Positions 14,031 through 40,100 of a stretch of DNA of 64,000 nucleotides are shown here, in pieces. Position numbers and translations under genes: made by a program. Source of the DNA: Cynocephalus volans (taxonomy: Eukaryota; Chordata; Mammalia; Dermoptera; Cynocephalidae); the NCBI RefSeq assembly GCF_027409185.1, contig NC_084469.1, positions 103,851,835-103,915,834 of the forward strand, written 5' to 3'. Each line of letters starts with the position of its first letter. Positions within the stretch are counted from its first letter, which is position 1. The notes beneath the pieces are model-generated. The model was not told the DNA's origin and did no database searches. It was given only the letters and a program-made list of their open reading frames with translations.

Positions 14031-14480
14031 TGAAAATTGGAGATATCAGGATGAAATCACCCTTGTCGGACCCCTAAAACAAACAAACAAATAAAAAACC
14101 TAAGCTGAGAAGGAGGAAGAAGGAGAATCCATCCTTCCATGTCTGAGGATAAAGACCGTCTCAAAAACTTTCTAAAATAACTGCACAAGACACACCTTCG
14201 AGGCTGCAGCAATTCAGATAAGATGCTCATGAGAGAACACTTCACAGTACTGGCATCTCCACCAGTGAACGGTGCCAACTCTGAATCCAGCTTTGAGCCT
14301 CCAGAACTAATGAAATTCACTTCCAAGCAGCTTATATGATCTCCTTTTTGCCAAATAAAGACTTCCCCTTGCTCTCCCTCTTCCGGCGCATCTGTGGCTC
14401 AACACAGTGTGCATCCCTGATTATAATCCTTTTTGCAAACTCCTGAATAAACGCATCATGTTAGGGGATATTCTCCCCTG
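14031..14480 (+). mobile_element. 3' LTR of the ERV relic
   Basis: A purine tract (agaagggggaaagg, 14017-14030) is followed by TG. AATAAA lies at 14354-14359, then a pyrimidine-rich R/U5 and a second AATAAA near 14445. Layout fits a gammaretroviral LTR directly after the envelope relic. The right end is uncertain because of a T run. Confidence 0.65.
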
Positions 14481-14714
14481 ATTTTTTTTTTTTTTTTTTT
14501 AGCTTGAAAATGCTACAACATGCGTGTCTTTTGTAAAACCTATACTAAGTTAAAGAATCCAGTCACAAATACCACATGTGAAATGATTCCATAAATATGA
14601 AAGTCTAGAATAGGGAAATCTGTAGAGACAGAAAGTAGGTTACTGCTTACCTAGGGCCAAAGTTTGGGGGATGAAGGTGGGAGAATGGGCGGGGGGGGGA
14701 TTGGGCAAGACCAA

Positions 14715-15439
14715 TGTAGCCTAAGTAACTCCATTTTGTTTTTTACAAGTTTGCAACTTCATTTTGATGTTTGTAAGTTTAAAAGTGTTTACGTGAAACG
14801 GCAAATGAGGAGTCACTGAACAGGCTTGCTTGCCTGTGCAAATCCATGAAACTTAACAACTTCTGGCATAAATGTAACAGCCTGAACAGAAGTGACTCTA
14901 TTTTATTAAACTTCTAAATTTAAAGGTTTTTTTTTTTCTTACTCTTGTAACCCGAACCACAGAGCTTGCAGCTGGACCTTAGAACACAATGATTCCTGTT
15001 CACATGACTGCTAGAACATGATTCTTGCTCACACTGTACACAGAATAATTATAGAAGAAATTATTAACCCAGGTGGCCATTCTTTACTAGCTTGCTAACT
15101 AGATTTTTTTGAGGTTAACAGGAACTGAATCCATGACTTGACTTCATGCAGGATGGTCACCGTGAATCAGCTCCCACCTGAGAAGTTCTTTGATGTTATC
15201 TGCAATTTTATGATTATGTCTGCACGTCCCTGCTTAGATCTCCATGAATCAGCCCCCTACCACCTGTTCCTGTAAAACCCTTTGGCAAGTCTGGGAAAAG
15301 TGGAGATGGTCTCTGAGATATGAGTCCACCATTTCCCCAGGCTTCCCGATTAAAGGCTACCTTTCCTTACACTAACTCTTGTCTTTCAGTTATTGGCTAT
15401 TGAGTGGTGAGAAAATGGACCTTTGGGGTCTTGGTAACA
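14715..15439 (+). mobile_element. solo ERV class I-like LTR
   Basis: About 725 nt, TG...CA. It has the internal 'taactccattttg' type motif, a GATTAAAG poly(A) region (about 15349) and a 3' end TGGGGTCTTGGTAACA. No internal sequence is attached. Class is inferred from style only. Confidence 0.55.
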
Positions 15440-16640
15440 TTAAGATAAGCTACAAACTGCATGTATATAGAGAAATTGCTTCTGCTTTAACACATGGTCA
15501 GCTCTTGTTTGGACTCACAGACCGTCATTGCTCTTCTGCACTGATTCATGCAGCATAGTCCTTGAACGTAAGTAGGCTCCTCCGAAGACCCTGCCTTGCA
15601 AAATGTGGACTGTCCAGACCCCCAGCTGAGCAAGACCAGGGACCGGAACTGGCTTGTTAACCTCTTGCCGTAGACTGCTGCTTCACCTTGAATGACTGAG
15701 TTTGCACCTTCTGATGTCCTTTCTTATTATTACTTGATTTTCCCTTGTTTGAAGTGTTAATGTTTTTGATTCCTATTTGTTGAGATCTTTGTATGCCATG
15801 TTAGGCTTCTAAATGAAACAGATATTCTGGAAATAGCTTCAGGTGAACTCTGCATAGCTCATAGCTGAATTGAGTGTGTGTGATTCAATAAAAGTTGACA
15901 TTGTGGAAGGACACAATTGTGTTCATGTCGAGTTAATCATAACCTTGATTCTATGCTCACTTAGGGGAGTGGTAAATAAAGAGTATAGAAGTGTCATCTC
16001 TACCTTGGGGTGACGGAGATGGAGACGCAAAGGATTACTCAAAGCCCATTTCTCCAGAGCAGTGAGAGGTTCAGAAGGGGTTAAATCCAAGGAATGACTT
16101 CTTCAAGCAAGAAGTGTTCCTAGGAAATAATCTCAAACTAGGTTTTCTCTCAGTTTTCTATTTTCCAGCCAAGAAAGTTACAGAAAAGAACACAGGTGGT
16201 TAATCAGTCAAAGTGAAACCATAAACAAACTGGCTACATAATTTTCATTAAAGCAGGTGCAACTTAAAAATAGTTTAAGCAATTACCATCAAAGGAGTAA
16301 TAAAACTAAGCTATGTGACATACAAAAGAACCCATGAGATAATCATTATGGCAACCCTTAGTTCCCTAGGAAACTTAGAGAAGCAGTTGAAGGTGAAATG
16401 TGGAACCAGCTGCTAATTGGCAGAGTAGCCTTGAAGCTTTCAGTACACATATTTTCCCATAGTTAGGTTTAGCTGCACCAAGGCCATCTGCCCATAGAAC
16501 AAGCACTTATGCTGTGTTACAATTCTCATATCCATACCAGAGACTTTTTAGTCCTGTGAAAGTTTGTTTTTTCCCAAGCTTAGCATTTCTATGTGCAATA
16601 CTAAAAGGTTAGGTTATTCCTCAAACTACAAGGCTTTGGC
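15440..16640. other. unclassified sequence, possibly ERV-derived
   Basis: No ORF and no recognised family. It leads without a clear border into the hairpin repeat at 16650. Confidence 0.4.
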
Positions 16641-16649
16641 TTTGCTGAA

Positions 16650-16830
16650 ACTAAAGACTGTGGTCCTACTATGCTACAGCCTAAACTAAAGGGCTTTGGC
16701 CCTTCTAACAGCTAAGGACTGTGGTCCTACTAAGATAAAGATCCTACTAAGCTACAGTCTAATCTAAGGACTGTGGTCCTTCTAATCTAAGGGCTGTAGC
16801 CCTACTAAGCTAAAGGTTAAGGCCCTGTGA
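16650..16830 (+). repeat. degenerate tandem repeat of short hairpins
   Basis: Units of about 25 nt, each with a small palindrome: AAGGGC-TTTG-GCCCTT (16689), AAGGAC-TGTG-GTCCTA (16714), AAGGAC-TGTG-GTCCTT (16766), AAGGGC-TGTA-GCCCTA (16789), with weaker copies at both ends. Both arms of the stem change together between units. Confidence 0.8.
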
Positions 16831-16915
16831 AATACATGCACTTTATTAATGTTAGGACCCTTTACACAGAAGTTTCTTTTTGAGGTGATAAAAGTTGTGG
16901 TGATAATGGCATGTA

Positions 16916-17184
16916 CGAGGGTACTTCGAAAAGTTCATGGAATGGGCCGGCCCGTGGCTCACTCGGGAGAGTGTGGTGCTGATAACACCAAGGCCACGGG
17001 TTCGGATCCTATATAGGGATGGCCGGTTAACTCACTGGCTGAGTGTGGTGCTGACAACACCAAGCCAAGGGTTGAGATCCCCTTATCGGTCATCTTTTAA
17101 AAAAAAGAAAGAAAGAAAAGTTCATGGAAAAGTAGAATTTAAAGATAATACAAATCTTTCCATGAACTTTTTGAAGTACCCTCA
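16916..17184. mobile_element. mariner-type MITE split by a SINE
   Basis: Inverted ends cgagggtacttcgaaaagtt and aactttttgaagtaccctca lie between TA dinucleotides. The ends resemble the Hsmar2-like element at 63701 and the copy at 29966. A SINE dimer sits inside the left arm. Confidence 0.8.
16944..17120 (+). mobile_element. tRNA-Ile-derived SINE, dimer
   Basis: Intact dimer inserted into the mariner MITE. The target repeat aaaagttcatggaa lies before 16943 and after 17116. Confidence 0.92.
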
Positions 17185-17194
17185 TATCTGTGAA

Positions 17195-17385
17195 TATACT
17201 AAAAATGTTGGGATTGTACACTTCAAATGGGTGGATTAGGGCTAATCAGTTAACTCAGATAGTTAGAATTTGGTGCTAATAACACCAGGGTCCAGGGTTC
17301 CATCCCTGTACTGGCATTCAGCCAAAAAAAAAAGAAGTGCATTGTATAGTATCTGCATATCTTAATAAACCGGTTCAAATTGTGG
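17195..17385 (+). mobile_element. old L1 3' end with SINE monomer (17244-17333)
   Basis: The sequence tgtgaatatactaaaaatgt and tgtacacttcaaatgggtgg are typical of old L1 3' UTRs, resuming after the SINE at 'gcattgtatagtatctgcat'. The SINE is a diverged plus-strand monomer with an A tail. Confidence 0.65.
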
Positions 17386-17408
17386 TCTGAAATTAAGGCT
17401 GTCTAGGC

Positions 17409-18030
17409 ATAAATAATTGTATAAAGTTCACTGGGAAAATCAACCCAAGAAACACCATCTGACAGAGCCAGAAAGTGCTCCAAGGTTTATTACACATAAT
17501 AAAGGCATCCTAGACAGAAAAAGGCTAAAGAAAGCAGAAACAGAGAACAAAAAGCAGACTGATCATTTTAAAGTTACTTTTCTTGTAAGGCTGGAACAAG
17601 GAGACAGAACAATAGGAAAATAACTGATTAGTTAACTTCAGGTTACTTCAGGCTATCTCTTCAGTGTAAGGATTACAGCAGAGGGAACTTCATTATCATA
17701 CCTGTTGAAGACTTGAACTGGCTTGTTCGGGGAAACTGCCTGTTCTCTCTCCTGACCTTTTTTTTTTAAAAAAAAGATGGCCAGTAAGAGGATCTTAACC
17801 CTTGACTTGGTGTTTTCAGAACCACGCTCTCCCAAGTGAGCTAACGGGCCATCCCTACATAGGGATCTGAACCTGTGGCCTTGTTATCAGCACCACACTC
17901 TCCCAAGTGAGCCACGGGCCAGCCCTTCTCCTGACTTTTGAGAAGGTCAGACCACAATGTAAGTGACTCCATTTTGATTTTTAAGTGTGGTATTTTAGAG
18001 CCTACTACAGGAATTGAGTCCAAAACAACA
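17409..18030 (-). mobile_element. solo LTR, copy 1 of a two-copy family
   Basis: Matches 52957-53601 over the whole non-SINE length. AATAAA-type signals lie on the minus strand (about 17490-17505). No internal ORF. A SINE dimer interrupts it. Confidence 0.7.
17760..17934 (-). mobile_element. tRNA-Ile-derived SINE, dimer
   Basis: Minus-strand dimer inside the LTR. The target repeat tctcctgac(t)ttt lies on both sides. Confidence 0.9.
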
Positions 18031-18129
18031 GCCTTTTATATATATATTTTTTAACAGAATAAGTGAATGTATTAGGAGTTTTGATCCAATTTGACAGTGC
18101 TAAGAGTTTCCTGGCTCATTCCAAATTTA

Positions 18130-19150
18130 TATAACCTGTTATTGGTTTTCTTATATATATGAATGAGAATAGAAATTCAGTTGCCTTAGAGATATCACAA
18201 CCTTCCACATTTCAAAGTTCTCAAAGGACACAAAGACTGATCTGAAATAAATACACTTCTAGTGTAAAATGTACACCTTTCAATTTTATCGAACACCTCT
18301 TATAGGTGGTACTTGGTCTGAGAAGCTTTCTGAGCCAAGGCTAGGACTGTGGGTTTCAACCTTCCCCAGAACCAAAGTGCCACATGTGTGGAGGTGAGGC
18401 AGGGGATGGGTGGAAGCCCGAAAAGTCAAAGATCAAAACGGAGGCTGACTGCTTATTACATATGGTGACATTGCTTTTAAGTGTGTGTGACCACAGTTCC
18501 ATCCAAATGTTATGGCCAACGTCCGACGGGTAAAAGAAGTTTGCACACGAGAACCGGGTGATAGGAAAGGGAAAAGTTTATTTCTGGCAGCCAGTGCTAC
18601 GCAGGCCAATCAAAGTGCGGCAGCCCCGAGTTGAAACCTCTCGCAGCTTTTATTTTTAGCTAGGCAGGAATTTTTCGCACCTGACACAATCTAGCCAATG
18701 CAAGCAAGCCAGCGGTACATAAGCTAATTTTGTGGGTAGCCCTATAGCCCCTCCCCACCCTGGATTCCCCATAGGGGCTTTTCAGGCTAAAATGGCAGAG
18801 CCGCCTAAAATGGCGTTGGCCATGCTACTCTGTTTATTCCCCCATTTATTTTAGCAAGCGACTTGTACAGAAGCAGAATGCATATGTTAAGGTCAGTAGG
18901 GGTTGGGGCGTCCCTTAACATTATGAGTGGCCTCCCAGCCTCGTGCCAAGCCCTTGATGCCTGGAGAACAGGCGACCCTCCTGTTCCAGTCTGGCCTGGC
19001 CTGGGGTCCCTCTTCCTCTGCACAAGGGAGTCGCTCCACGTGGAAACTGAACTTTGAATTCCCTGCACCCCTGTCCATTCCGGCCTGGGAACAAAGACAG
19101 TGGGGGAGGAGAGGGTGGTGGACGCCCAGCTAACTGATTTCTGGCAATCT
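18130..19150 (+). repeat. duplicated promoter-upstream segment, copy A
   Basis: Aligns by eye with 44440-45500: shared runs include gtaaaatgtacacct, ctggtctgagaag-like text, caaaggc/gcctgga blocks and ggaattccctg. Copy A has the LTR at 18509 but not the MaLR LTR that interrupts copy B. It ends next to the unit 2 CpG island. Confidence 0.75.
18509..18920 (-). mobile_element. solo ERV LTR inside duplication copy A
   Basis: A 412-nt TG...CA element. The minus strand carries AATAAACTTTTCCC followed by a class I-like U5. It is absent from the matching place in copy B (about 45330), so it inserted after the duplication. Confidence 0.68.
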
Positions 19151-19382
19151 GTCACTCAGGCCCAAGGGGGTGGGACCATAGGAACTGTCCAATCAAACGA
19201 AGCCGGAAGGGGTGGGGATTAACACCACGAAGGTGCGTGGATGACGCTATTTATTCCGGTGCCTCAGCTCGTCTTGCTGATCTGTGACGTGTCCGGCGGT
19301 TCTGCTCCAGCATCTATGTGCTTATGCCCTGCTCTGCCCGCGGGAGCCGTAGGGAGGACGCGGGGATACCGGAAGCCGGGAA

Positions 19383-33477
<14,095 letters not shown>

Positions 33478-33600
33478 AATGCTCAATGTAAGAAATGTGG
33501 AAAAGCCTTTAGTTAGTCCATATACTGACAAAGACAGGTGTGAATGCACAGTGGATGGAAACCCTATTAGTTTTACAAATATGGAAACGTTTTAAATTTT
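33478..33600 (+). pseudogene. relic finger after the unit 2 stop
   Basis: Finger-like text (tgtaagaaatgtggaaaagc) continues for about 110 nt with stops. Confidence 0.7.
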
Positions 33601-33716
33601 AAAAAATATTTTTAAAGTCCCATGAACACATAGTGCAGTGGAATTTTTTTTATAAATCTCGACACAAATGCTCTGAAAACTATAAAACGTTAGTATATGG
33701 AATTAATGAAGATCTA

Positions 33717-33722
33717 AATAAA
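33717..33722 (+). terminator. candidate poly(A) signal AATAAA for unit 2
   Basis: First AATAAA after the unit 2 stop, 240 nt downstream. No GU-rich element is obvious. Confidence 0.35.
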
Positions 33723-33983
33723 TGGAGAAACCTGCCATGTTCATGGAACAGAAGACTTGACATTGTTGAGATGCTGACACTCCCTGTAATGGCTTTTTAA
33801 ACTCCACCTACAGATTTGATGCAATTCGTGTCAGAATCCCAAACTGGTGTCTTTGTAGGAATTGGCAAGATGTTTTAAATACTTATATGGAAGGGTAGAA
33901 AACCCAGAAGAGCAAAAGGAATCTTGGGGGAAAAAAAACAAAGTAGGAGGACTCAGATTTTCTAATTTGGAAACTTACTACTA

Positions 33984-34360
33984 AGTGTCTTACATAATTT
34001 GGACTGCCATAACAATACAATAGGCTGGGAGATCCAAATGACAGACTTTTTTTTCACAATTCTGGAGTCTGGAAGTCTGAGATCAGGCTGTCAGCATTGT
34101 CTGGTACTTGCTGAGGACCTTCCTCCTGGGTAAGTCCTCACATGCCTTTCCTTGGTGTATACTTGCAGAAAGAGAGAGCAAGTGATCTCATTTATCTTCC
34201 TTATTATATATGGGCATTAATGTCATTATGGCTGCTTCCCCCTCATGACCACATCTAGACCCAATTGCCTCCCCAAAGCCCTACCTCCAAGTACTCACTG
34301 GGGGTTAAAGCTCCACCCTGTGAATTTTGGTGGGTCATATTGTGTTCTTCAAAACAATAT
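33984..34360 (-). mobile_element. MLT1-type MaLR LTR
   Basis: Minus-strand MLT1-like text: ggactgccataacaatacaa, ctggagtctggaagtctgag, ccctcatgaccacatctaga, ccaaagccctacctccaagt and a tgaattttggtgggtcatat end. Confidence 0.7.
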
Positions 34361-34460
34361 AGGGGCTTGCCAATTAGATCAGTTGGTTAGAATGCACTGT
34401 TGTAAAACCAAGGCCAAAGATTTAGAACCTAGTAGCTCCCAGATACAAAACAAACAAAAA
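34360..34460 (+). mobile_element. tRNA-Ile-derived SINE, diverged monomer
   Basis: ccaattagatcagttggtta is a mutated A-box region, followed by a CAAA-rich tail. Confidence 0.7.
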
Positions 34461-35192
34461 GTCTATGGTACTGATAGAGGAGTAGACATAAATCAATAGC
34501 ATACAATTGATATCATAGAAATAAAACAATATATTTTTGGTCAACTGGTTTTCTAGAATGGGGCCCAGGGCGGATAAAATGTAGTCTTTTCAAAAACTGG
34601 TGCTTGCACAACTATATGACCACGTGCAAAAGAATGAAGTGGGACCCTTACATCATAACGTATACAAAAGTTTACCAAGATAAATCAAATACCAAAACAT
34701 GAAAGGTAAAGTTGTAATACAAAAATAATATGGGTGAAAGTATGATGAAGGATTTGGCAAAGAATTTTTTTTTTAATTTTATTTTATTTTGTCAATATAC
34801 AATGTGGTTGATTATTGTAGCCCATTATTGAAACCTCCCTGCCTCCTCCCTCTCCCCCCCAACAATCTCCTTTCTGTTTGCTTGTTATATCAACTTCAAG
34901 GAATTGTAATTGTTGTGTCTTCTTCCCGCCCCCCCCGGTTGTTTGTGTATTTGTTTATTTACTTTTAGCTCCCACAAATAAGTGAGAACGTGATATTTCT
35001 TTCTGTGCCTGACTAGTTTCACTTAATATAATTCTCTCTAGGTCTATCCATGTTGTTGCAAATGGCGGTATTTCATTCTTTTTTATAGCAGAGTAGTGTT
35101 CCATTGTGTAGATATACCACATTTTCCATACTCACTCATCCGATGATGGACATTTGGGCTGGTTCCAACTCTTACCTATTGTACAGGTGCTG

Positions 35193-35296
35193 TGCTCTGC
35201 TCTCTCCGCTCCCACCATCTTGCAGTGTGAGATCCCTGAGTCACTGTTGCCACCACCAGATGGACTTTGGACTTCCCAGCCTCAGAAACTAAGCAT
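35193..35296 (+). mobile_element. MaLR LTR fragment starting near its transcription start
   Basis: Matches 11340-11445: cagatggactttggacttcc, cagcctcagaaactaagca. It begins about 25 nt downstream of the TTTAAAAG position of the full LTR and stops before the poly(A) signal. Confidence 0.78.
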
Positions 35297-35624
35297 CCTG
35301 AGGCCCATGCCAGATGCAGCTGTCCCAGAATTATGTCAGGGGATTACGTGGAGCTGAAAGTCCCAACCCTGTAATCATGGCTTGGTCTTTCTGGTGACCA
35401 GCCCCCATCTGAAGTGATCCAGGAGTTACCAGGCACCAGTCATCTCATTGGTATACAGAAGATACTCTTACCACTGTGGAGATTACAAGAGTTTTAGGAA
35501 TTGGGGACCACGAAACAGGATAAAGACCAAATACAGGGCACACGTATGGAGTGTTAAGGGTGTCGGTTGGGGACCAGCACACAGAGTGAGAATGCCCCTC
35601 TACCCTAGAGACCTGTATGCTTTG

Positions 35625-35725
35625 CAGATTAAATGAAGAGGCAACTGGGACTCAAAGAACAGGAGCAGATCACACAGCCAGTGAGGAGCAGAGCCAGGAT
35701 TGGGAGTGGGGTCCAGACCCCAGCC
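35625..35725 (+). mobile_element. MIR fragment
   Basis: attaaatgaagaggcaactg, gatcacacagccagtgagga and gcagagccaggattgg follow the MIR core order. The stretches 35297-35624 and 35726-36117 are unclassified. Confidence 0.72.
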
Positions 35726-36117
35726 CCGCCTCACCTCATCCACTCGGAAGCTGCTCAGAGGCTTCCAGGAGAGGAGGATCCTTTGTCAGGAGGGGAAGGA
35801 CCTGTTTCTCCCAATAAGGATCGAGATTACCTCGCTCCTAGTCAGAGGGATCCATGATTCATACAAACACTGTGTCCAGCTCTATCAGTTGTTATCACCA
35901 CCCTGATCCAGGACAATTTGATTAAATCTGTTTTCAGTGAAAGGGCTTTCCCAAAAGTCTCCGCTCTTCACAAACACGGGCCTCCTTTTGCTCCCTTGTC
36001 TAAGACTCCTCCCTGCCTCCTGCCTCCAAGGTCAAAACATAAGGCAAGAGGAACACTTTGGCACTGTCACTATGGGGAGAAGCTTGGCCAAACAGATCTG
36101 CTTAGATTTGTCAACAG

Positions 36118-37120
36118 CTGACTTCCGGTCAAGATGGCGGAATAGATGGTCCCTAGCGTCACTCTCTCCCACAAATCAACTGATTTAAACTATAAAACAT
36201 AACATCAAGTGCATACGGAATGGGGAGACGTCCAGCGGGGTAGGCAGAAGCTCCGTGGAGACCACATGCCCTGCGGGGCCACTGTCACATGATCTGGCAG
36301 ATAAGCTTCACCACCACCACCTGGCTCCATTCCCAGCCCAGCCCAGTGCGCACAGAGTGAGGAAACATCTGGCAAGGGAGGCGGAGGCTCCGCAGAAACC
36401 ATACACCCTGTGGGGCCGCCACTGCGTGATCCAGCAGGTAGACTTCACTGCAGGCACCCGGCTCCATTCCCAGCCCAGCCTAGTGTGATCGGAGAAGGGA
36501 GATGTCCGGCAGGGGAGGCGGGAACTCCACAGGGACTATACTGCTGCTGTGCAACCTAGCAGCCTGGCCCAATGCGTATGGAGCACAGAGACGTCCAGCA
36601 AGGGAGATAGAAGCTCTGTAGTGTCCACACACCCTGTGGGGGGGCCGCTGCCACGTGATCCAGCAGCAGGTAGGCTTCACCGCCACCATCTGGCTCCATC
36701 TCAAGCCCAGCCTAGCACGCACAGAGCAGGGAGACATCCTGCAGGGGAAGGCGAAGCTCTGCAGAGACCACACACTCTGTGGTGCCTCAGTGCATCCCAG
36801 CAGCCCGGGCCAGAGCGCACGGAACAAGGAGAAGTCCAGCACGGTAGGTGGAAGCTCAGAGACCAAACACCCTGTGGTACTGCCTTGTGATCCAGCAGCC
36901 CAGCAGAGTCCAAGCTGACCAGAGTGGTGGCTCCCCAGACAGGCCCAAGACCCGAGGCAACCACACACGCAAGGCACTAGTGGCCAACTGAGCAGTCACT
37001 GAGGTAGCCATACCAAATTGGCAACCACAGCAACATCTTAGTCAGTCAATAGTGTCAAACGTGGACTGTGAAACCCCCTGCCACAATGAATAAACATCAA
37101 AGAAAAGATACCAGAAATAC
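36118..37120 (+). mobile_element. L1 5' UTR
   Basis: Starts acttccggtcaagatggcgg, the usual L1 5' end. It carries four or so imperfect internal repeats (cgtccagc..., agggagac..., ctccgcagagacc-like) and ends ccacaatgaataaacatcaa..., matching the sequence just before ORF1 at 41700-41732. GC-rich; the L1 internal promoter region. Confidence 0.82.
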
Positions 37121-37136
37121 TATTGTACAGGTGCTG

Positions 37137-40100
37137 CAATGAGCATTAGAGAACAGGTATATCTTCGACTTGATGATTTCCATTCCTTTGGGTATATACC
37201 CAGCAGTGGGATAGCTGGGTCATATGGTAGATCTATCTGCAATTTTTTGAGGAACCTCCATACCATTTTCCATAGAGGCTGCACCATCTTGCAGTCCCAC
37301 CAACAATGTATGAGAGTTCCTTTTTCTCCCCAACCTCGCCAGTATTTATCATTCACAGTCTTTGGATATTAGCCATCCTAACTGGGGTGAGATGGTATCT
37401 CAGTGTGGTTTTGATTTGTGTTTCCCGAATGCTGAATGATGTTGAGCATTTTTTCATATGTTGGCAATTCATATATCTTTATTTGAGAAATGTGTATTTA
37501 GCTCTTTTGCCCATTTTTAAATTGGGTTACTTGTTTTCTTGTTGTAAAGTTGTTTGAGTTCCTTGTTTACTCTGGATATTAATCCTTTGTCATATGTATA
37601 TTTTGCAAATACTTTATCCCACTCTGTTGGTTGTCTTTTAACTCTGTTAATTGTTTCTTTTGCTGTGCAGAAGCTTTTTAGTTTGATATAATCCCATTTA
37701 TTTATTTTTCCTTTGGTTGCCTGTGCTTTTGGGGTCATATTCGTGAAGTCTGTGCCCAGTCCTACTTCTTGAAGTGTTTCTCCTATGTTTTCTTTGAGAA
37801 GTTTTATTGTTTCAGGGTGTACATTTAATTCTTTAATCCATTTTGAGTTGATTTTGGTATATGGCGAGAGGCATGGGTCTAGTTTCATTCTCCTGTATAT
37901 GGATATCCAGTTATCCCAGCACCATTTGCTGAAGAGGCAGTCTCTTCCCCAGTGTATAGGCTTGGTGTCTTTGTCAGAGATCAGATGGCTGTAAGTGTGT
38001 AGGTTGATTTCTGGATTCTCTATTCTATTCCATCGAACAGTGTGTCTTTTTATGCCAGTACCATGCTGTTTGGGTTATTATAGCTTTGTAGTATAGCTTA
38101 AAGTTAGGTAGTGTTATGCCTCCAGCTTTATTTTTTTTGCTCAGAATTACTTTGGCTATGCATGGCCTTTTGTTATTCCATATAAATGTCTGGGTAGTTC
38201 TTTCCATTTCTGAGAAAAATGTCATTGGAATTTTGATGGGGATTGCATTGAATTTGTATATCACTTTGGGTAGTATGGACATTTTCAGAATATCCTTCCA
38301 ATCCAGGAGTGTGGGATACCTTTCTATCTTCTTGTGTCCTCTTTAATTTATCTCAGCAGTGGTTTGTAGTTCTTATTATAGAGATTTTTCATGTCCTTGG
38401 TTAACTCAATTCCTAAATATTTTATTTTTTTGGTGGCTATTGTAAATGGGCAAGCTTTCTTGATTTCTCTTTCTGCATGTTCTCTATTGGAGAATAGAAA
38501 TGCTACTGATTTTTGTGTGTTGATTTTGTATCCTGCTACTTTGCTGAAATCATTTATCAACTCCAATAGTTTTTTTGTAGAGGCTTTAGGCTGTTTGATA
38601 TATAGAATCATGTCATCTGCAAAGAGGGACAGTTTGACTTCATCTTTTCCAATCTGGATGCCCTTTATTTCCTTCTCTTCTCTGATTGCTCTGGCTAGTA
38701 CTTCCAACACTATGTTGAATAGGAGTGGTGAGAGTGGACATCCTTGTCTAGTTCCTGTTCTTAAAGGAAAAGCTTTCAGCTTTTCCGCATTCAGGATATT
38801 GGCAGTGGGTTTATCCTATATGGCTTTAATTATGTTGAGATACTTTCCATCTATGCCCTACTTATAGAGAGTCTTTATCATGGATGAGTGTTGAATTTTA
38901 TCAAATGCTTTTTCAGCATCTATAGAGATGATCATACGGTCCTTGTGTTTGATTTTGTTGATATGGTGTATCACATTTATTGTTTTGCGTATGTTGAACC
39001 AACCTTGCATTCCTGGGATGAATCCCACTTGATCGTGGTGTATAATTTTGCATATGTGTTGCTGTATTCTGTTAGCTAGTATTTTATTGAGGATTTTTGC
39101 ATCTATATTCATCAAGCATATTGGCCTGTAGTTTTATTTTTTAGTTGTATCTTTACCTGGTTTTGGTATCAGGGTGATGTTTGCTTCATAGAATGAGTTT
39201 GGAAGGATTGCCTCTGTTTCAATCTTTTGGAATAGTTTGTAGAGAATTGGTGTAAATTCCTCTTTGAATGTTTGGTAAAATTCTGCTGTGAATCCATCTG
39301 GTCCTGGGCATTTCTTTGTTGGGAGCCTTCTGATAACAGCTTCAGTCTCTTCTGTTGTTGGTGGTCTGTTCAGATTTTCTACATCTTCTTTGCGCAGTTT
39401 TGGTACCTTGTCCAGAAATTTATCCATTTCCTCCAGATTTTCAAATTTGTTGGCATATAGTTGTTTATAGTAGTCTCGAATGAATCCTTGTATTTTAGAT
39501 GTATCAGTTGTAATATCACCTTTTTCATTTCTAATTTTTGTTATTTCAATCTTCTCTCTTCTTTTTTAAGTTAGCCATGCTAATGGTTTGTCAATTTTAT
39601 TTATCTTTTCAAAACCAACTTTTTGATTCATTGATCTTTTGTATTGTTTTTTGGGTTTCAATTTCATTAAGTTGTGCTTTGATCTTAATGATTTCTTTCC
39701 ATCTGCTATCTTTGGGTTTGGATTGTTCTTGTTTTTCTAGTTCTTTAAGGTAAAATATTAGGTTGTTCACTTGCCATCTTTCCATTTTTCTGAAGTAAGC
39801 ATTTAATGTGTTAAATTTCCCCCTTTGTACTGCTTTTGCAGTATCCCACAGGTTTTGGTATGATGTATCATTGTTTTCATTAGTTTCGATAAATTTTTTG
39901 ATTTCCTGTTTGATTTCTTCTTGGACCCATATGCCATTAAATAGAATGCTGTTTAATTTCCATGTGTTTGTATAGTTTCCAGAATTTCGTTTGTTGTTGA
40001 TTTCTAATTTTAATCCATTGTGGTCGGAAAAAATACATGGGATAATTCCAATTGTTTTGAATTTGTTGAGACTTGATTTGTGACCTAACATGTGATCTGT

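Larger units (their letters stand above)
33680..34766 (+). mobile_element. old L1, left part (ORF2 relic)
   Basis: Plus-strand L1 ORF2 remnants (tggtcaactggttttctaga near 34538; gatgaaggatttggcaaaga at the right end), interrupted by an MLT1 LTR and a SINE. It resumes at 42817 (ttcttagataggacaccaaa), showing that the 8-kb block between is a later insertion. Confidence 0.72.
35177..37136 (+). mobile_element. chimeric insert flanked by a 16-bp direct repeat
   Basis: The repeat tattgtacaggtgctg stands at 35177-35192 and 37121-37136, and L1 ORF2 continues across it. The insert (35193-37120) holds in order: the R/U5-like end of a MaLR LTR (35193-35296), about 820 nt with an MIR, then an L1 5' UTR ending at the ORF1 boundary. 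There is no A tail. Confidence 0.75.
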
